Assembly: GCA_004794655.1 (NCBI GenBank)
Contig: SMMW01000145.1
Location: forward strand, 2,095,501 to 2,159,500
Reading direction: 5' to 3'
Source: Marisa cornuarietis
Taxonomy: Eukaryota; Mollusca; Gastropoda; Architaenioglossa; Ampullariidae
Length of the DNA stretch: 64,000 nt
This document shows positions 25,601-37,900 of the stretch, in pieces. The notes under the pieces were generated by a model. The model had not been told where the DNA came from. It was given only the letters and a program-made list of their open reading frames with translations, and made no database searches. Numbering within the stretch: the stretch's first letter is position 1; each line of letters starts with the position of its first letter. The position numbers and the translations under genes were made by a program.

Positions 25601-27336
25601 ATTAATACAGGTATACTGTCAAGCAGCAATTTATTTCCATGCGCATAAAGATCACATAACTTAAATATATACTTACAGAATCTACATCAGAGGAGCTGTC
25701 TTTTTTACTCTTCTTTTTTTCTGATTTTTTCTTTTTCTTGTGCTCTTTTTTCTTCTTTTTCTTTAGTTTCTTCATTGCCTGAAAAGGAAAATAAACTATG
25801 CTAATTCCAATATGTGCAAATGAAGACATAAGAGTGGAAAAAATGTTTAGAAAAAGTAGCTGGGGTGAGATGGTTGGATATTGGTTGAGTTTCCCACCAT
25901 GCTGCTGAAATGCTATCCCACATTTAGTTCAAAGGACCAAGGTGGATGTAGGAAGAACTGGTGGGCAAACATGAAAGAGTGGACTGGGTGTTCCAGACAG
26001 GATTTGAAATGATGCGCACTGCATCTATGTAAACGTTCCCCCAACAATCAGTACCAATGATCCAGCAAAACCATTTGTCAGTTGGTCAAGGGATTATGTA
26101 GGTATAGTTCATAATACCATTTATCATGAGTCACAGTATTTGTATATCAGGTTTTGACACATATTTGTATGCTATGCTGTATGGGTTTTTTTCTGAATTA
26201 TTCTGTATAATAGCACAAAGAAAACAGAAGTGATTCTGACCTCTTTCTCCTTGTTGATTCGATCATTGACTGACGAAAGCATCCACGTTCCCTCACCTGC
26301 CAACCTGGCTTTCTCCTTTTTCTTTTCAGATTCCTCATACTGGCGTTTTGCCTGTGCAGAGAACCCAACGTTTGAAAAAAAAATTTATTCCTCAAACATA
26401 TGTAGAAGTGAAGCTATAAACATATATACTACTGTTCTTAACTTTTCTTTGTATATTAATGCATTATTAAATCCCAAAACCCATTAAATTTCTAATTTCA
26501 GCTTACTGTCATATTCTCAAAGAGTCATGATGTGTAGCAAACGAGTATCAGCTTTATATGTACAGGGTGCGCACAAAGTCTGTATACTCCTATCTTTAGG
26601 AGCATTTACAAGAATAACCATGTCTGTATACTCCTATCAAACAACAATCCTGCTCTTCTTTCATCGCCTCCTAGAAGCCCTGATCTCACAACTCCAGATA
26701 ATGTACTCTGTGGGTTTATCAAATAAGACATGGGGAAGTGCCGTTATTCATCAAATGATGTACTGAAACATGCGGTTCGCGCAACGTTCCAGAAAGTCAC
26801 CTCGCAAATGTTGCAGAACATGAGCAGGAGAACCTGGCGGCGCAATTGGCTATGCAAAGATCATGGAGAGACCCAAACAGATGTTTTTGGATTCCTAAGA
26901 GGTAACCTTCATCTTTCAAAATCCTCCCAGAAAGGGTTATACGGATTTTGTGCGGACGTTGTATATTATTACAACTATTAATGTTTGATTTTCTGACGCA
27001 GTCCTGACCCATTAAATTCTATTTTTCGACGGGTTCAGGCAGTCTACGGACAGAAGAACGTCGTAAGTCAAGCTGTTAATCGTTGTGTATCCATTTGTTG
27101 GCTTCCGTTTACTCTCTAGCAGTCCATCTTTCTGCGTTGCACAACGATTTGTTTCCACGATACAATACACATCCACGCCAGATCAACAACACCTTGCACG
27201 ACGATTACAAAATATTTGGTCGATTAACTTTGTATTGTTCTACCTTTTGAATCACGGACTTTCGCGCTCCTCGTAAAGCTTCCCTTTCATCATTAATCTG
27301 ACTTTCCGTCTTGAAGTTTTCATAGGGCGCAGCCAT
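13375..27336 (-). CDS. CWF19L2: CWF19L2 (CWF19-like protein 2), spliceosome/lariat factor, 18 coding exons
   Basis: Coding exons (minus strand order): 27244-27336, 26241-26351, 25677-25778, 25031-25120, 23779-23898, 23235-23444, 21990-22719, 20449-20603, 17609-17845, 17358-17432, 17065-17130, 16258-16372, 15865-15953, 15490-15606, 14529-14684, 14344-14424, 13945-14046, 13375-13524. All borders are GT-AG and the phases close to 932 codons, against about 894 in human. Residues 69-102 are Lys-rich (nuclear); [19 protein letters not shown] and [13 protein letters not shown] are family motifs; 243-536 is Arg/Ser-rich and disordered. The conserved CwfJ_C_1 HIT-like region starts near 702 (CHFC 713-716, [10 protein letters not shown] 745-754), and CwfJ_C_2 ends in WWKPYDW. 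Known role: late spliceosome and intron-lariat turnover with DBR1. A likely poly(A) signal (AATAAA on the minus strand) is at 12984-12989. Confidence 0.95.
16735..16900. repeat. Short dispersed repeat with AAT tail motif
   Basis: AATAATAATAATGAGGATTTATATAGCG is followed by about 130 bp in a CWF19L2 intron. The opening motif (AAT triplets then ATNTATAGCG/CACC) recurs at 22765-22850 in another intron of the same gene. It resembles the widespread invertebrate repeat with that head; the borders are uncertain. Confidence 0.4.
19090..19485. repeat. Minisatellite of about 100-106 bp, four diverged units
   Basis: Units begin at about 19090, 19196, 19296 and 19397 with GAG(G/A)T..GTGAGCC-like starts and share CACTTGACAGC and TTCTCCTGCACTCAAAATAA. 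It lies within CWF19L2 intron 8. Confidence 0.8.
19697..20200. mobile_element. Palindromic DNA element with about 75-bp inverted repeats
   Basis: The left arm (19697-19776: GCTGATTT, T-run, CGTAAAC, AGCGACCTTGAC) is matched in reverse complement by 20118-20199 (GTCAAGGTCGCTGAC ... GTTTACG, A-run, ATCAGC). The direct repeat CCTAAA flanks it at 19691-19696 and 20201-20206, a candidate target duplication. The interior has no transposase ORF, so it is non-autonomous. It is in CWF19L2 intron 8. Confidence 0.7.
22765..22855. repeat. Short dispersed repeat, second copy
   Basis: AATAATAATAATGATGACCTGTATAGCACC followed by AAGTGCTTTACACAAAG. It shares its head with the repeat at 16735. It is intronic. 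Confidence 0.4.
26561..26963 (+). mobile_element. Tc1/mariner-like transposon relic in CWF19L2 intron 1
   Basis: The ends are inverted repeats of about 30 bp: TACAGGGTGCGCACAAAGTC on the left and, in reverse complement, TACAACGTCCGCACAAAATC on the right, both starting at TA. Inside, broken frames give a transposase-like C-terminal piece (SPDL-like context, then [19 protein letters not shown]). The rest of the DDE domain is missing, so it is an internally deleted, inactive copy. The family call rests on TA ends and this fragment. Confidence 0.65.
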
Positions 27337-27879
27337 CTTAGTATGGGAGGCAACTCGTGGAGCAAGAGGTTAGTGGATATCGGCCCTTTACACGGGCGGC
27401 GGGGACACCGACGCTCTTTAATCATCGTCCATGGTAATTATGAAAACCTTGCACCTGGAAAACAAGGGCAAGCGTCTTGTCTCCGAAGTTGCGAAGTGGT
27501 GTGCAGACTGCTCAAATACTGCTTTTATGTTATGACTTTACTCAGGTGAATTCTTGCCACAAAAGTCTCTTTGTCAAGCGAAGATCGGCTCGAACCCCCA
27601 AAAAAAAACACACACACACACACACAAATAATAAAATAAAAAAAATTAACGTTTTCTGAAAATAAATGTTAGAGCGCAACATTTTTACGAGGAAGAAAAG
27701 GTGGCTGACATGTATTGGCTGGTCTTGTGCTTCCTTGTGTCAGCGGTGTTTTTCATGTCAAGGACATGCAGCAGCTCAGTTTCCTTTTTTCTCTCGGTTG
27801 TTGAGACACGGATGAGGACTTCCGCAATACTCCTTGCCATAGACTACATCCTTCTCTAGTCTTGGAAATCTGTCAGCAG

Positions 27880-27969
27880 CAGTTTGACGAACACTTCTCT
27901 GTTAGTTCAGATATATTCTCTCTCACTCTCTCTCTCTCACACACACACACGCACGCACGCACGCACGCA

Positions 27970-28006
<37 letters not shown>

Positions 28007-28012
28007 TTTGAG
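27880..28012. repeat. Compound TC / AC / GCAC microsatellite
   Basis: A CTCT run followed by CA and GCAC repeats, upstream of CWF19L2. Confidence 0.9.
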
Positions 28013-28239
28013 AAATGCCTGAGAAAGGAGAAAATTTATTGTTCAGAAAGAAAATCAAATGCAATGTATTTCTGTTTGTTATGCCGAGGGAGCTATTGAT
28101 AAAATAGGATGCAATATTTGCTGTCTTCTGACATTCAAATTTAATAGTAGTATACTTATCGTATATAATACAATTTCGAGAATTTCCTGTAAAATGAATA
28201 CAAACCTACTCTGTGTAAATTTTTGTTCATTATATATGA

Positions 28240-28826
28240 TACAGTTAGACCTCTACATGCGATTGAACCAATATACATGTACGAGTAAACCGAGATACGG
28301 GTCTGAAATTCTTGGAAATATTGTTCTTACTTACGAGCGGAAATTTGATATACGAGCTCGAGTCATTTATAGGTCATAGTGTAAAGACATAAAGAATGTA
28401 GTCTTAGTGAAAATATCAATGTTTCAGTTAAAAGCAGTGTAAATAGTGTTTGTCTCATCACCTGATTCATTCAGCACCTGATTCATTCTGCTCTCCGGCT
28501 CCCTCCCTCCTCCCCCGCCATCTGCCTTCCTCCGTTATCGACAGTCTTCGTCTCCTCCTCCAAGATAAGATTGATAAATAGAACACATTCTGTATTACTT
28601 TATTATCTATGTTATTTATATTATTGTGCCATTAACATTTACTAGACAGTACTGTATAATTATTATCCCGTATTTACATATAAATTGTGTTGCTGTGGCA
28701 AGGTTGGAATGCGTTAATCTTATTTCATTTATTTTTATGTGGGAAAATAGTTGAAATATACGAGATGTTTGACATGCGAGCTCGGTTGTGAAAGGGATCA
28801 AACTCGTATGTAGAGGTACTACTGTA
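28240..28826. mobile_element. pogo/Tigger-like MITE
   Basis: The left end TACAGTTAGACCTCTACATG is matched at the right end in reverse complement by TACAGTAGTACCTCTACATA, and the match continues for about 30 bp. TA dinucleotides at both ends and the CAGT..CCTC start fit pogo/Tigger-type inverted repeats. There is no transposase ORF. Confidence 0.6.
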
Positions 28827-29462
28827 TTTAAAATATTATTCCATAATTTACAAGCTACGTTAGTTGTTTGCAAGTCTTAGAAATGACAAGCTGCTAAGGT
28901 TTGCAACGTCCAGAAATTGCTTACACGGCATCGGGATTGATTTTCTGCTCCAGGCTGATGAAAGGGACAAGGGGCAGGTGCGAAGATGTGCTACTGTTTT
29001 CACAAGTCAAGTGGAAGTAAGGGATTGCAAGGGCGCGACCATTGGCGACACACTGGGCAGGTCCAGCTACTTACCGACATCCTCAAATGTGGGGGGAGGG
29101 GGCAGGTATATCAACCGCCGCTTTGGCCTGTCAGTCCCAGGTAGCATCAGTCAGACAGACACCTGTGGACTGATTTCCAGATTGTTCCTCTCACCTGAGT
29201 CATCTTATCTTTACCAGGCAGTCACCAAGTCGGTATGTAAGCTGTTAACAGTTGTATATTTTCAAACTACATGGGCATGGCTTCATTTTGTTCGACACCA
29301 TCAAATAAATGTGAGAATACGAGATGCTCTTACCGTCTGTGGGTAGTTTTCATAGGTAGTCAACGACAAAACAAAATATAAAAAGGTGATGTAGCCATAG
29401 ATTGTGCCCTTACATATTATTTGAAGCACTGATTAGAACGCTTCGACAGTAAATCAAACACA

Positions 29463-30420
29463 TCATCATCATCCATCCCTCCACGTGTATTAGCTAATCT
29501 CCAGGTAATCTTGTCCGCCGATGTCAGTCGTCGAGGTAGCCTGACTATACGCAGCAGATGACAAGGCGCGCCATTTGTGGCGGTCTTACTCGGTGTTGAG
29601 CAGGTCCTGCATGGAGCGACCAGTCCACTCATGGAGCGACCAGTCCCCTCATGGAGCGACCAGTCAACTCATGGAGCGACCAGTCAACTCATGGAGCGAC
29701 CAGTCAACTCATGGAGCGACCAGTTCACTCATGGAGCGACCAGTCCCATCATGGAGCGACCAGTCCCCCTCATGGAGCGACCAGTTCACTCTTGGAGCGA
29801 CCAGTCCCATCATGGAGCGACCAGTCCCCCTCATGGAGCGACCAATTCACTCATGGAGCGACCAATTCACTCATGGAGCGACAAGTCCCCTCATGGAGCG
29901 ACCAGTCCCCCTCATGGAGCGACCAGTCAACTCATGGAGCGACCAGTTCACTCATGGAGCGACCAGTCCCATCATGGAGCGACCAGTCCCCCTCATGGAG
30001 CGACCAGTTCACTCTTGGAGCGACCAGTCCCATCATGGAGCGACCAGTCCCCCTCATGGAGCGACCAATTCACTCATGGAGCGACCAATTCACTCATGGA
30101 GCGACCAGTCCACTCATGGAGCGACCAGTCCACTCATGGAGCGACCAACCCACTCATGGAGCGACCAGTCCACTCATTCACGTTTGCCATCCAGTTCTTC
30201 CTCTGTTTACCTCGGCTGCGACCTCCTTCCAGGTCACCGTCTCCCTGTTGTAAGAAGGGTTTCCTGGCGTCCCACGAGGGCCACGGTTTCACTTTGTTGA
30301 TCTTGTGTTCCTTGTAGGAGATTCGGAGAAGTTTTCTCAAGTGCTTGGTTTCAAAAGCTTGAATTCGTCTTTCAGTATCAGTTTGCAGAGGCCACGGTTC
30401 ACAACCGCTTTGTTAGAAGG
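29463..30420 (-). mobile_element. RTE-type LINE 3' fragment split by a minisatellite
   Basis: On the minus strand from 30420 the translation is the RTE C-terminal block: NRGLCKLILKDEFKLL-type context, RIQAFETKHLRKLLRISYKEHKINKV, then GRSRGKQRKNWM and NEWTGRSM. After the 20-bp array it resumes as MQDLLNTE, stop, DRHKWRALSSAAYS, and ends in an ATGATGATG-type tail near 29463, typical of RTE 3' ends. No RT catalytic box is present; this is a truncated, dead copy. Confidence 0.7.
29608..30176. repeat. 20-bp minisatellite (CATGGAGCGACCAGTCNNNT), about 28 units
   Basis: Units of 20-21 bp share ATGGAGCGACCAGT with variation in the next six bases (CCACTC, CAACTC, TCACTC, CCCATC). The array lies exactly within the RTE EWTG coding segment, whose sequence forms the unit. 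Long ORFs read through it in all three plus frames because 20 is not a multiple of three and the unit lacks stops; these are not genes. Confidence 0.95.
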
Positions 30421-31373
30421 TGAACTTACTGTCTTTGATGACTGACATTACTGCTCACCTGTTCTCACAAGGGTTTTCAGCAGTTGCTAGACTGTTGACT
30501 GTTATCCCCCCATGCTATCCCTTTCTCTGTCTCACGGCTTTTGTCGTCGATCTAGTTTTTGTTAGCTATCTTCATCTCTTTTCTTACATCACACTTGACC
30601 CTTCTCTACTTGGTACCTGTTTCCTCTTCAGCTTCAAGGCCTTCCTTTGCTCACAAAGGTAAAGAACCTCCTTCGTGAAACAGGTTCTTCTTCAGCCTCC
30701 CTAGCACCCATCTTTGGCTGTTGATAGTAGCACCTTTTTGATGTTGTTAAGAAAGCTGCACATCACAGGTGACCATGTTGAGAGTGGCGAAGTTGCCTGT
30801 GTTTTGTGCCTGAAGGATCCGACTGAAGGATCTCGCACCTGGACCAGGTTAATGGAACCAAAGTAGTTCAAGGTTCCTACGAGAAAAAATATTGCGTTTT
30901 GTGCTATTACACATAGAAGAAATAATTCCTATTTGTCGGATAAATTGGAACGTTTACAAAAAGAACGCTTCACTCAGCTTCCAAGTTTTATCCTTTTTAA
31001 AAACTATTTTTGTTTTGTGTTTCTCGTCTAATGATGAGGGATAATTTTCTTCACAGTATGTAAACGTGCTGCGTGAACCTGAACAGTTTAATCTATTCAA
31101 AGAGTTATTGAATAACGGAAACTTGTGATAGTCCTACACCACGCTAGAGATCATATTTAGTAATTTAATGTTCTATATACTGAAAATAAAATCAACTTAA
31201 AACTTATCGTCACTGACGGGTGATTCATCTAGAACCACTGCACAGGGGAAAATAAACTGCAAATAATATTCCTGGATTGTTTTCTCCTTTTCTAATTCCT
31301 TTTTGATTTTGGTATTGTCTGGTAGCTGCTCAGTTTAAAGCTGCTTACACAGGTGTTAACAGTTGGCGCAGAC
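30421..31373. other. Intergenic stretch upstream of the Ig receptor gene
   Basis: No supported gene or bordered repeat. It must contain the promoter of the plus-strand receptor that starts at 31374, but I see no clear core-promoter motif. Confidence 0.4.
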
Positions 31374-31865
31374 ATGTTTGATGTTCACGCATCCGGACTT
31401 TGGACTAAACCGCTGCTACTTACCTTCTACTTATCTGTAGTGTGGCAGAGCCCAGGTAAGTCTGGCAACTATAACAAAACATTTTGTAAAGCAGTAGGAT
31501 TTGTAAAATAAAGTAGCCCACAGTCTGACACCCAGTAGGCGAACTGCTTTCCTGTCTCACCGAATACTTTAAACCAAAAAGAAAGAAAATCATAGTAAGT
31601 GAAGCTAAGGCAGAAATACTGTTAATAAGAGCTAAACTGTCTTTGTAGGCATCTTGGTGTGCAGCTCCAGTGAGTCTACACTACAGGTGAGAGAAGGAGC
31701 GACTGCCAGACTCCAATGTACAGCCGCCTGTCAACCCTTGTGCTACTATCGCTGGGTGTGCACTGACTGTCACATTAAGTCTGTGAGTTCCAAATAATAA
31801 CTACAGTACACGTACTTTTTGTTTTTTATTATTTTCAACGAAAGCTGTTTATCTGTTGCAATCAG

Positions 31866-31912
<47 letters not shown>

Positions 31913-34900
31913 GAACACTACCAGGAACATGAAGGAATGCAGAAAGGAGAACGTGTAAAATACGACCTTTTGGCGGTGGGGTGGGGAGCCTTTCCTTTCC
32001 TTTCTTTTCTTCTTTTTTGATGCGAGTGCGCAATGAACTTTTCTGACAGATTAATAGTGAGTAAGTAAGTGAGTGACCCAATGAGTCAGTGAGTGTTCTA
32101 TAGCGAGAATTTGTTTTTCAGAGAGGAGGTGATCCTGTCTTGACCTTACCCAACGTGACACGTGACCACGCTGGCCTGTACAGGTGTAACGCCTACAACA
32201 ACGGCACCCACGCACATTCTACAGTCAGGCTGCACGTGCTGTGTAGGTGTTGTCTTAACCTTACTTGCTGTCTACTTTCATCTAAACATGCACAGTAATA
32301 CCACTATTGCATCCTCCTCCTCCTCCTCCTCCTCCTCATCATCATCATCATCATCATCATCTCAGGAATTCTTACTGTTAATTTATTTATGAGCATTTAT
32401 ATTTTAGAATATGTTTACGTTAATATCTTTATAAAATAATTTAACACCTGCCCTCCTTTGTGAATGTCTATGAAGATCCAGCACGCGTCGTTGAGCTGAA
32501 GTTCGAGAAAGATGCCAGTGATGAGAAGCTGATTGTTGTCACGTGCCGGGCGTCTGGTTACCCCTCCCCAAGAGAAATAACCTGGGAGATCTCCAACCAG
32601 TCCACTCAACCTAAGAACACCAATATACTGAGGTACTTCTCGTGGTTTTTTTTCTTTGGTATTGTTACAAACTTATAGAGTTGTAGACTTACTGCTTAGA
32701 AACTATTACTAAGTAAACAATCAAAAGCAAAAACAGTTTAATACACTGGCAGACGTAGGCGGGGAAAGTAACAGAAAAATTAATCAAACAAACAGGAAGT
32801 GTCCACTAAAACCAAATTTAATGTTACATGTTATAACCGCAAAGTTGATGTTTGATTCCCGGTATAATAATTGAAGGTATTATTTTTGTGAACATTGTTT
32901 TGTGATGATGGATTTTGTTTACTGCTCTTTGTGTTTTATTTATTTATTTTTCGTGTGACATGATTGCCGGCTGATGTCGCTGTGTCGGAGGCAGACTCAC
33001 GAGGTTGATCACTGGGTTTCTCTTTCTACCTGAACTGTCTGGAATATAAGTGTCATTGAGACGGGGGCAGTGTAGCATCAGCTTCTTCCATTTAGAGTCT
33101 TGACTGGCAGTGTTGTCTTTTATCCTTAATCGTCGATCATCTCAGCCTCTCGTGAAGCTTACCTTATCCTGTTTTCAGACTGGGTCAAGAGCTGACCAGT
33201 TCTTTCACCCTGGTGTCAACCAAGTGCTTCAAGAGCGATAACTTTACGTGTATTACTACTAACGGCTTGGACCCTCCTCATCACGTGACTGCTTCTTTCT
33301 TTGTCAAATGTGGGTATGACAATCAGAACAGAGAGTACAATTATGGAGGTTTTTTTTTTTAAATGAGATCTCTAAAACACCAAATCGTGTTATCCAAAGG
33401 TGACAAACATTCAAGTAAATAGTGACAGTATATATATATATATGCTGAAAATTTCGGGACCTGAAATACAACTGTTCATTTATCATCTGAGTTGGCGATT
33501 TCCATCTGTAATTATCAAGTCCTGCAAAATCTCGCTAATAACATACCACAAGATGGTCCACGGCTGTCAAGGATGACCAGCGGTTGGAGCGAAGTAACGG
33601 ACTCTTTGGAAGATCTGACAAAATGTATCTTTAACAGTTAAGATTAATTAATATGAGACTTTGTATACCTTTGACCTAAGTCCAACACTTTGAACCTGAA
33701 GATCGTGAGAGTTCTGAAGCCTAAATAAAAGAAGTAGATACCAAAATAGCAGATGACGAAGAAGGACTTTACACTAGCATGAGCTGCTGTTAGCTACATT
33801 TTGCAAGAGACAGTTGACCATTAAGGGACAAAACTTTCGTTGGACAGGAAAAAAGTGGAAAAAGAAGACTTTTTGTGAGGTAAAGTTCTTTCTTATGGCC
33901 ACATCACAAACAATAGTCTCACTGAGTTGGCGACTCCTCATATGCTTGAAACTTGCGATGTCAGTACGAAACACTTAGGCCAGTCCCACTGTTATTTCTA
34001 ATAAAGAAAAACCAAACAATTAATTACAAATTCACATATCTTATTTTAGCAAACCAACTGCAGTGCTGCTCTGTAAGATACCCGGGAGTTTTGAGCTTAA
34101 TTTTGTATTTGAGCTGAGTTAGCCTTTGCGTTTCTGTCACATTAAAAGTAACAAACAATATATATATATATATAAAGTCGCTTTCGCCGTCGTGAAAAAT
34201 ACTTTGCAGCTAATAAATCCTTTTTAGAAAAGTAAATAATAGCAATAGCTTAATAGTAAGTATTGTCTTCTCTAACACTATTCTTTCAGGTGCAACAGCA
34301 ATTGATGTTTCTTCCTGTGAACCGTCGGACACTATGCAGACTGTGAGATTATTGGACACCGTTGATCTCAGACTGTGTGCACTTGCCTACCCAAGCCCCA
34401 CGGTGAGGTGGCAGCAGGTCCGTTCAACCACCACCAACCTCAGCATCAGTGGCTACAACCTGACCTACGACACCAGTTTCGGTCGACTGAAAACTGAGTT
34501 GAGAGTTCATGTTCAGACCCCGGACATGTATGGACCTTACCAAGTGCTGGTGGAGAATGAAATGGGAGTTCTGTCAAGAACATTCATTCTGGAAGCAAAA
34601 GGTAAGAAAACAATTACAGACTTTGTTGGTGGAATTGTTTTCAAACATATTATTAAAATGTAATTGGTTAAAGAATTAATGCGTCCACAAGGGTCTGTAA
34701 TAAATAATAAGAGTAACAACATAGCGCTGTATCACACCCATCACACAAAAGTATTTGTTGCACAAATGTTTCTGATATAACAAAGCAAATATAACAGCGG
34801 GAAATGCCATTAAGCAGCACTGAACATTTAACACCAGAGCAAAACAAGAATATGCTAAAAGTAATTAGGAAAAGAAAGATAAAGAATAAATATCAGTTAT

Positions 34901-37900
34901 GCAAAAAAGGCGGTGTAAGTGGATGCTTACCTTCTGGTCACTGCAAGCGACTTTTATGAAAGGGAAGGAGTTATCAAAATTTAGACCCATACTACCTATA
35001 TATATATATTTTTTTTTCTGCTGGTGAAAAGGGCGATATTGTCGTAAGTTGTGCAAGCATATTAGAATAGCTGTGCTAACCACTCGTTCCTATGGAGACG
35101 AAAGCTCAGCACCTTTGGAGCCAGCCTTCACAATGCAGTTCCGGGATCTGTGTTTATTCAGGTCGTTCTTTTCTCTAGAGCCACCGTGGCCCCCACAAGC
35201 CTTCACGTCACGTGACGTGACCAGCACCTCCGCCTGCTTGTCGTGGACGGTGGGCTTTGACGGCGGCGCCCCCCAGACATTCTTACTGAGGGCAAAGGTC
35301 GACATTAACGATGACGATGACGAGAAAACTATTGTTGTCGTCGCTGACAAGGCGGAGCAACGTGTGGAGAGTTGTGTTGAGGGGCTGAGGCCTCACTGCA
35401 ACTACACCTTTCTCCTCATTGCTACAAACACTTATGGCGACTGCCCTTCGACTGTTGTGCTCAACATATCGACTCCACCACAAAGTCTGTTTACAACTCG
35501 TTGCTCTCCTATTTGACCATAAATATTTATTCATTGATCTTTTGTTGATCTTAAAACTACTTGTCTTAGGGAATGCATTAATGTGAACATTCAAATTTAA
35601 TCTCAAATAAGTCAGTAAGGGAGGTGAGTGCTTCAGGGGAGATAACATTATGTTTGAAATTGAATATCTATTGAATACATAGCAAACACACAACTAGTGA
35701 CCAGACTTGGGAAGAATCTGATATTTGTAACAGTAATTTTAAATATGAGAGTGATGCTCCATGTATGTTGTGTGGGCAGCGAGACTTTCCCAGCTTCTGG
35801 ACTCAGATGTGAAAGAAGCAGATGACAATAATTTGCTGGTCGATTGGATGACACCATGGGTTGTGAAAGTCGTGCTTGCAGCTGTCTGCCTGATACTTTT
35901 AGTGGCCGGTGGTGTGGTCATCGCTACAAGACGACGAAGGGAAGAGAAAGGTGATGACTTCCTCACTTCCTGCAATGGAGTAGACATTGTAGCCTCGTAA
36001 GGTTGTCATGCTCTCTCATTATGTTTACTTTCAACCTCTTCTTTTGGTTTGTTAACTCGGATTTGGGGAATAATCTGTTGTAACAAGCTCCGTGCCGTCA
36101 TTAAATATCTTCAAGAAACACTCACGGTCAATTATGTTTTTTTATTTTCAGGCACTTACACTGAAAGTCAACAATCGTAAGCTAACACTTTATTTGTTTC
36201 TTTGGTCTCAGAGATGCCAGCCATCGTTTGTTCCTCACTATTTGCTGTACTCGTCAGCCACGCTTTGTCATTTCAGTATTTATCTCCCCTTTATATTCTG
36301 AGGTGTGAAGTGTGATATTTTGGGTTATCATGGATCTGAGTGTTTTGTCCTTTTTAAAGGAAAAATCTAACATTTGCCTTTGTTTACTTTTATTTTTCAT
36401 TTCAGAACCGTCGACTCGGGGACAACCAGTAACAATCTGCTTGAAAACGGTGTGTAAAGCTTCACACAATTTATTTCGTTTTGTGTGAAATATTGTGGGG
36501 AATATTGTGTGAGGCCGAGAAAGAAGAAGAGAAGAAGAGTGGGGAAAGTGCAGGAGTCTCTATGCTATGTCTTCGTTATCCACCCTGCCTTCCCCTTGCC
36601 CCCCCCCCCAAAAAAAAAACACACACACACACACACAAATGTTTGAATTTAGTAATACAGATAAATATTCCAGTAAGAGATCTAAAATTTTGTTGTAGTG
36701 TGTTTCATTGACTATTTTCAGGTTCATCCAGTGAAAACATGTAAGTTTTTACTTATTTCATCATTCCATTTGTTTATGTTTTCATCTATTTATATATTTA
36801 TTTGGCTTACTTGCGTGTGTGCTGCATGCGTACACAAATGGCGGGGTGAACGTAGACTAAGAGAAGTGCATGTGTTTAAAGTGTCAGCAGTGAAATAATC
36901 TTTCACAGATCATCATCAAAAGTGCAGTTAATACACTCTGGACTTAAGGATGACATCATTTCTATTTTGGGATCAGGACACTTTCCTTCTGTTTCATGAT
37001 GCACTGGTTAGACCTCTCGTCACCTGCGATAAAGTTCATCAGTCGGCTTCCTCTTTCATTTATTCCTCGGGTTTTTTCAGGTATCTTACAATACAGGAAG
37101 CACAGTCTGTGTATGAAAATGAAGACGATGCAGGTGAAATTACAGGTAAGTTTGCTCAGCCAGCAGAAAAACGCTTTCCTCTCTCCATCTTTGTTGTTTT
37201 CTTTGCTACTATTGCGGCTATAGTTTCTCTTCTAATTATGCAACTACTGCTTCTACTTCTTATACTTTATTTGCTATTATAATTGTTATAACTTTATCTA
37301 CGATCACCTACAGCATGTTTATATCTTTTTAACACATAAAACACATTAAAAAAAATTACCCCAAACGGGATAGGTGATTGGTATGACGACAGACCAAAGT
37401 AAATAAAGGAATAGTGCAGATAGATAGATAGATATCCAGTAAATTTTGATGACGTATGTCTGTGTGCTAAATACAAACAATATAGATATATATCCAGCAA
37501 ATATTGATGTCATACGTCTGTGTGCTAAATACAGCTCAACAGTATATATATATATATATAGATATTCCACTAAACTTTAATGACTATGTCTGTGTGCTAA
37601 ATACAGCTAAACATCATATATATATATATATATACCCCACTAAACTTTAATGACTATGTCTGTGTGCTAAATACAGCTAAACATCATATATATATATATA
37701 CCCCACTAAACTTTAATGACTATGTCTGTGTGCTAAATACAACTAAACATTATATATATATATATATACCCCACTAAACTTTAATGACTATGTCTGTGTG
37801 CTAAATACAGCTAAACATCATATATATATATATATATATATATACCCCACTAAACTTTAATGACTATGTCTGTGTGCTAAATACAGCTAAACATTATATA

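Noticed and set aside
28864..29346. 160-aa plus-strand ORF between CWF19L2 and the RTE fragment
   Set aside because: Composition is unremarkable, no domain or splice context is visible, and it lies in repeat-rich intergenic DNA.
29575..30317. Three overlapping plus-strand ORFs of 200-246 aa rich in MERPVPSWSDQS repeats
   Set aside because: They are read-through of a 20-bp minisatellite that lacks stops in all three frames; no start context, splice signals or flanking domain support a protein.
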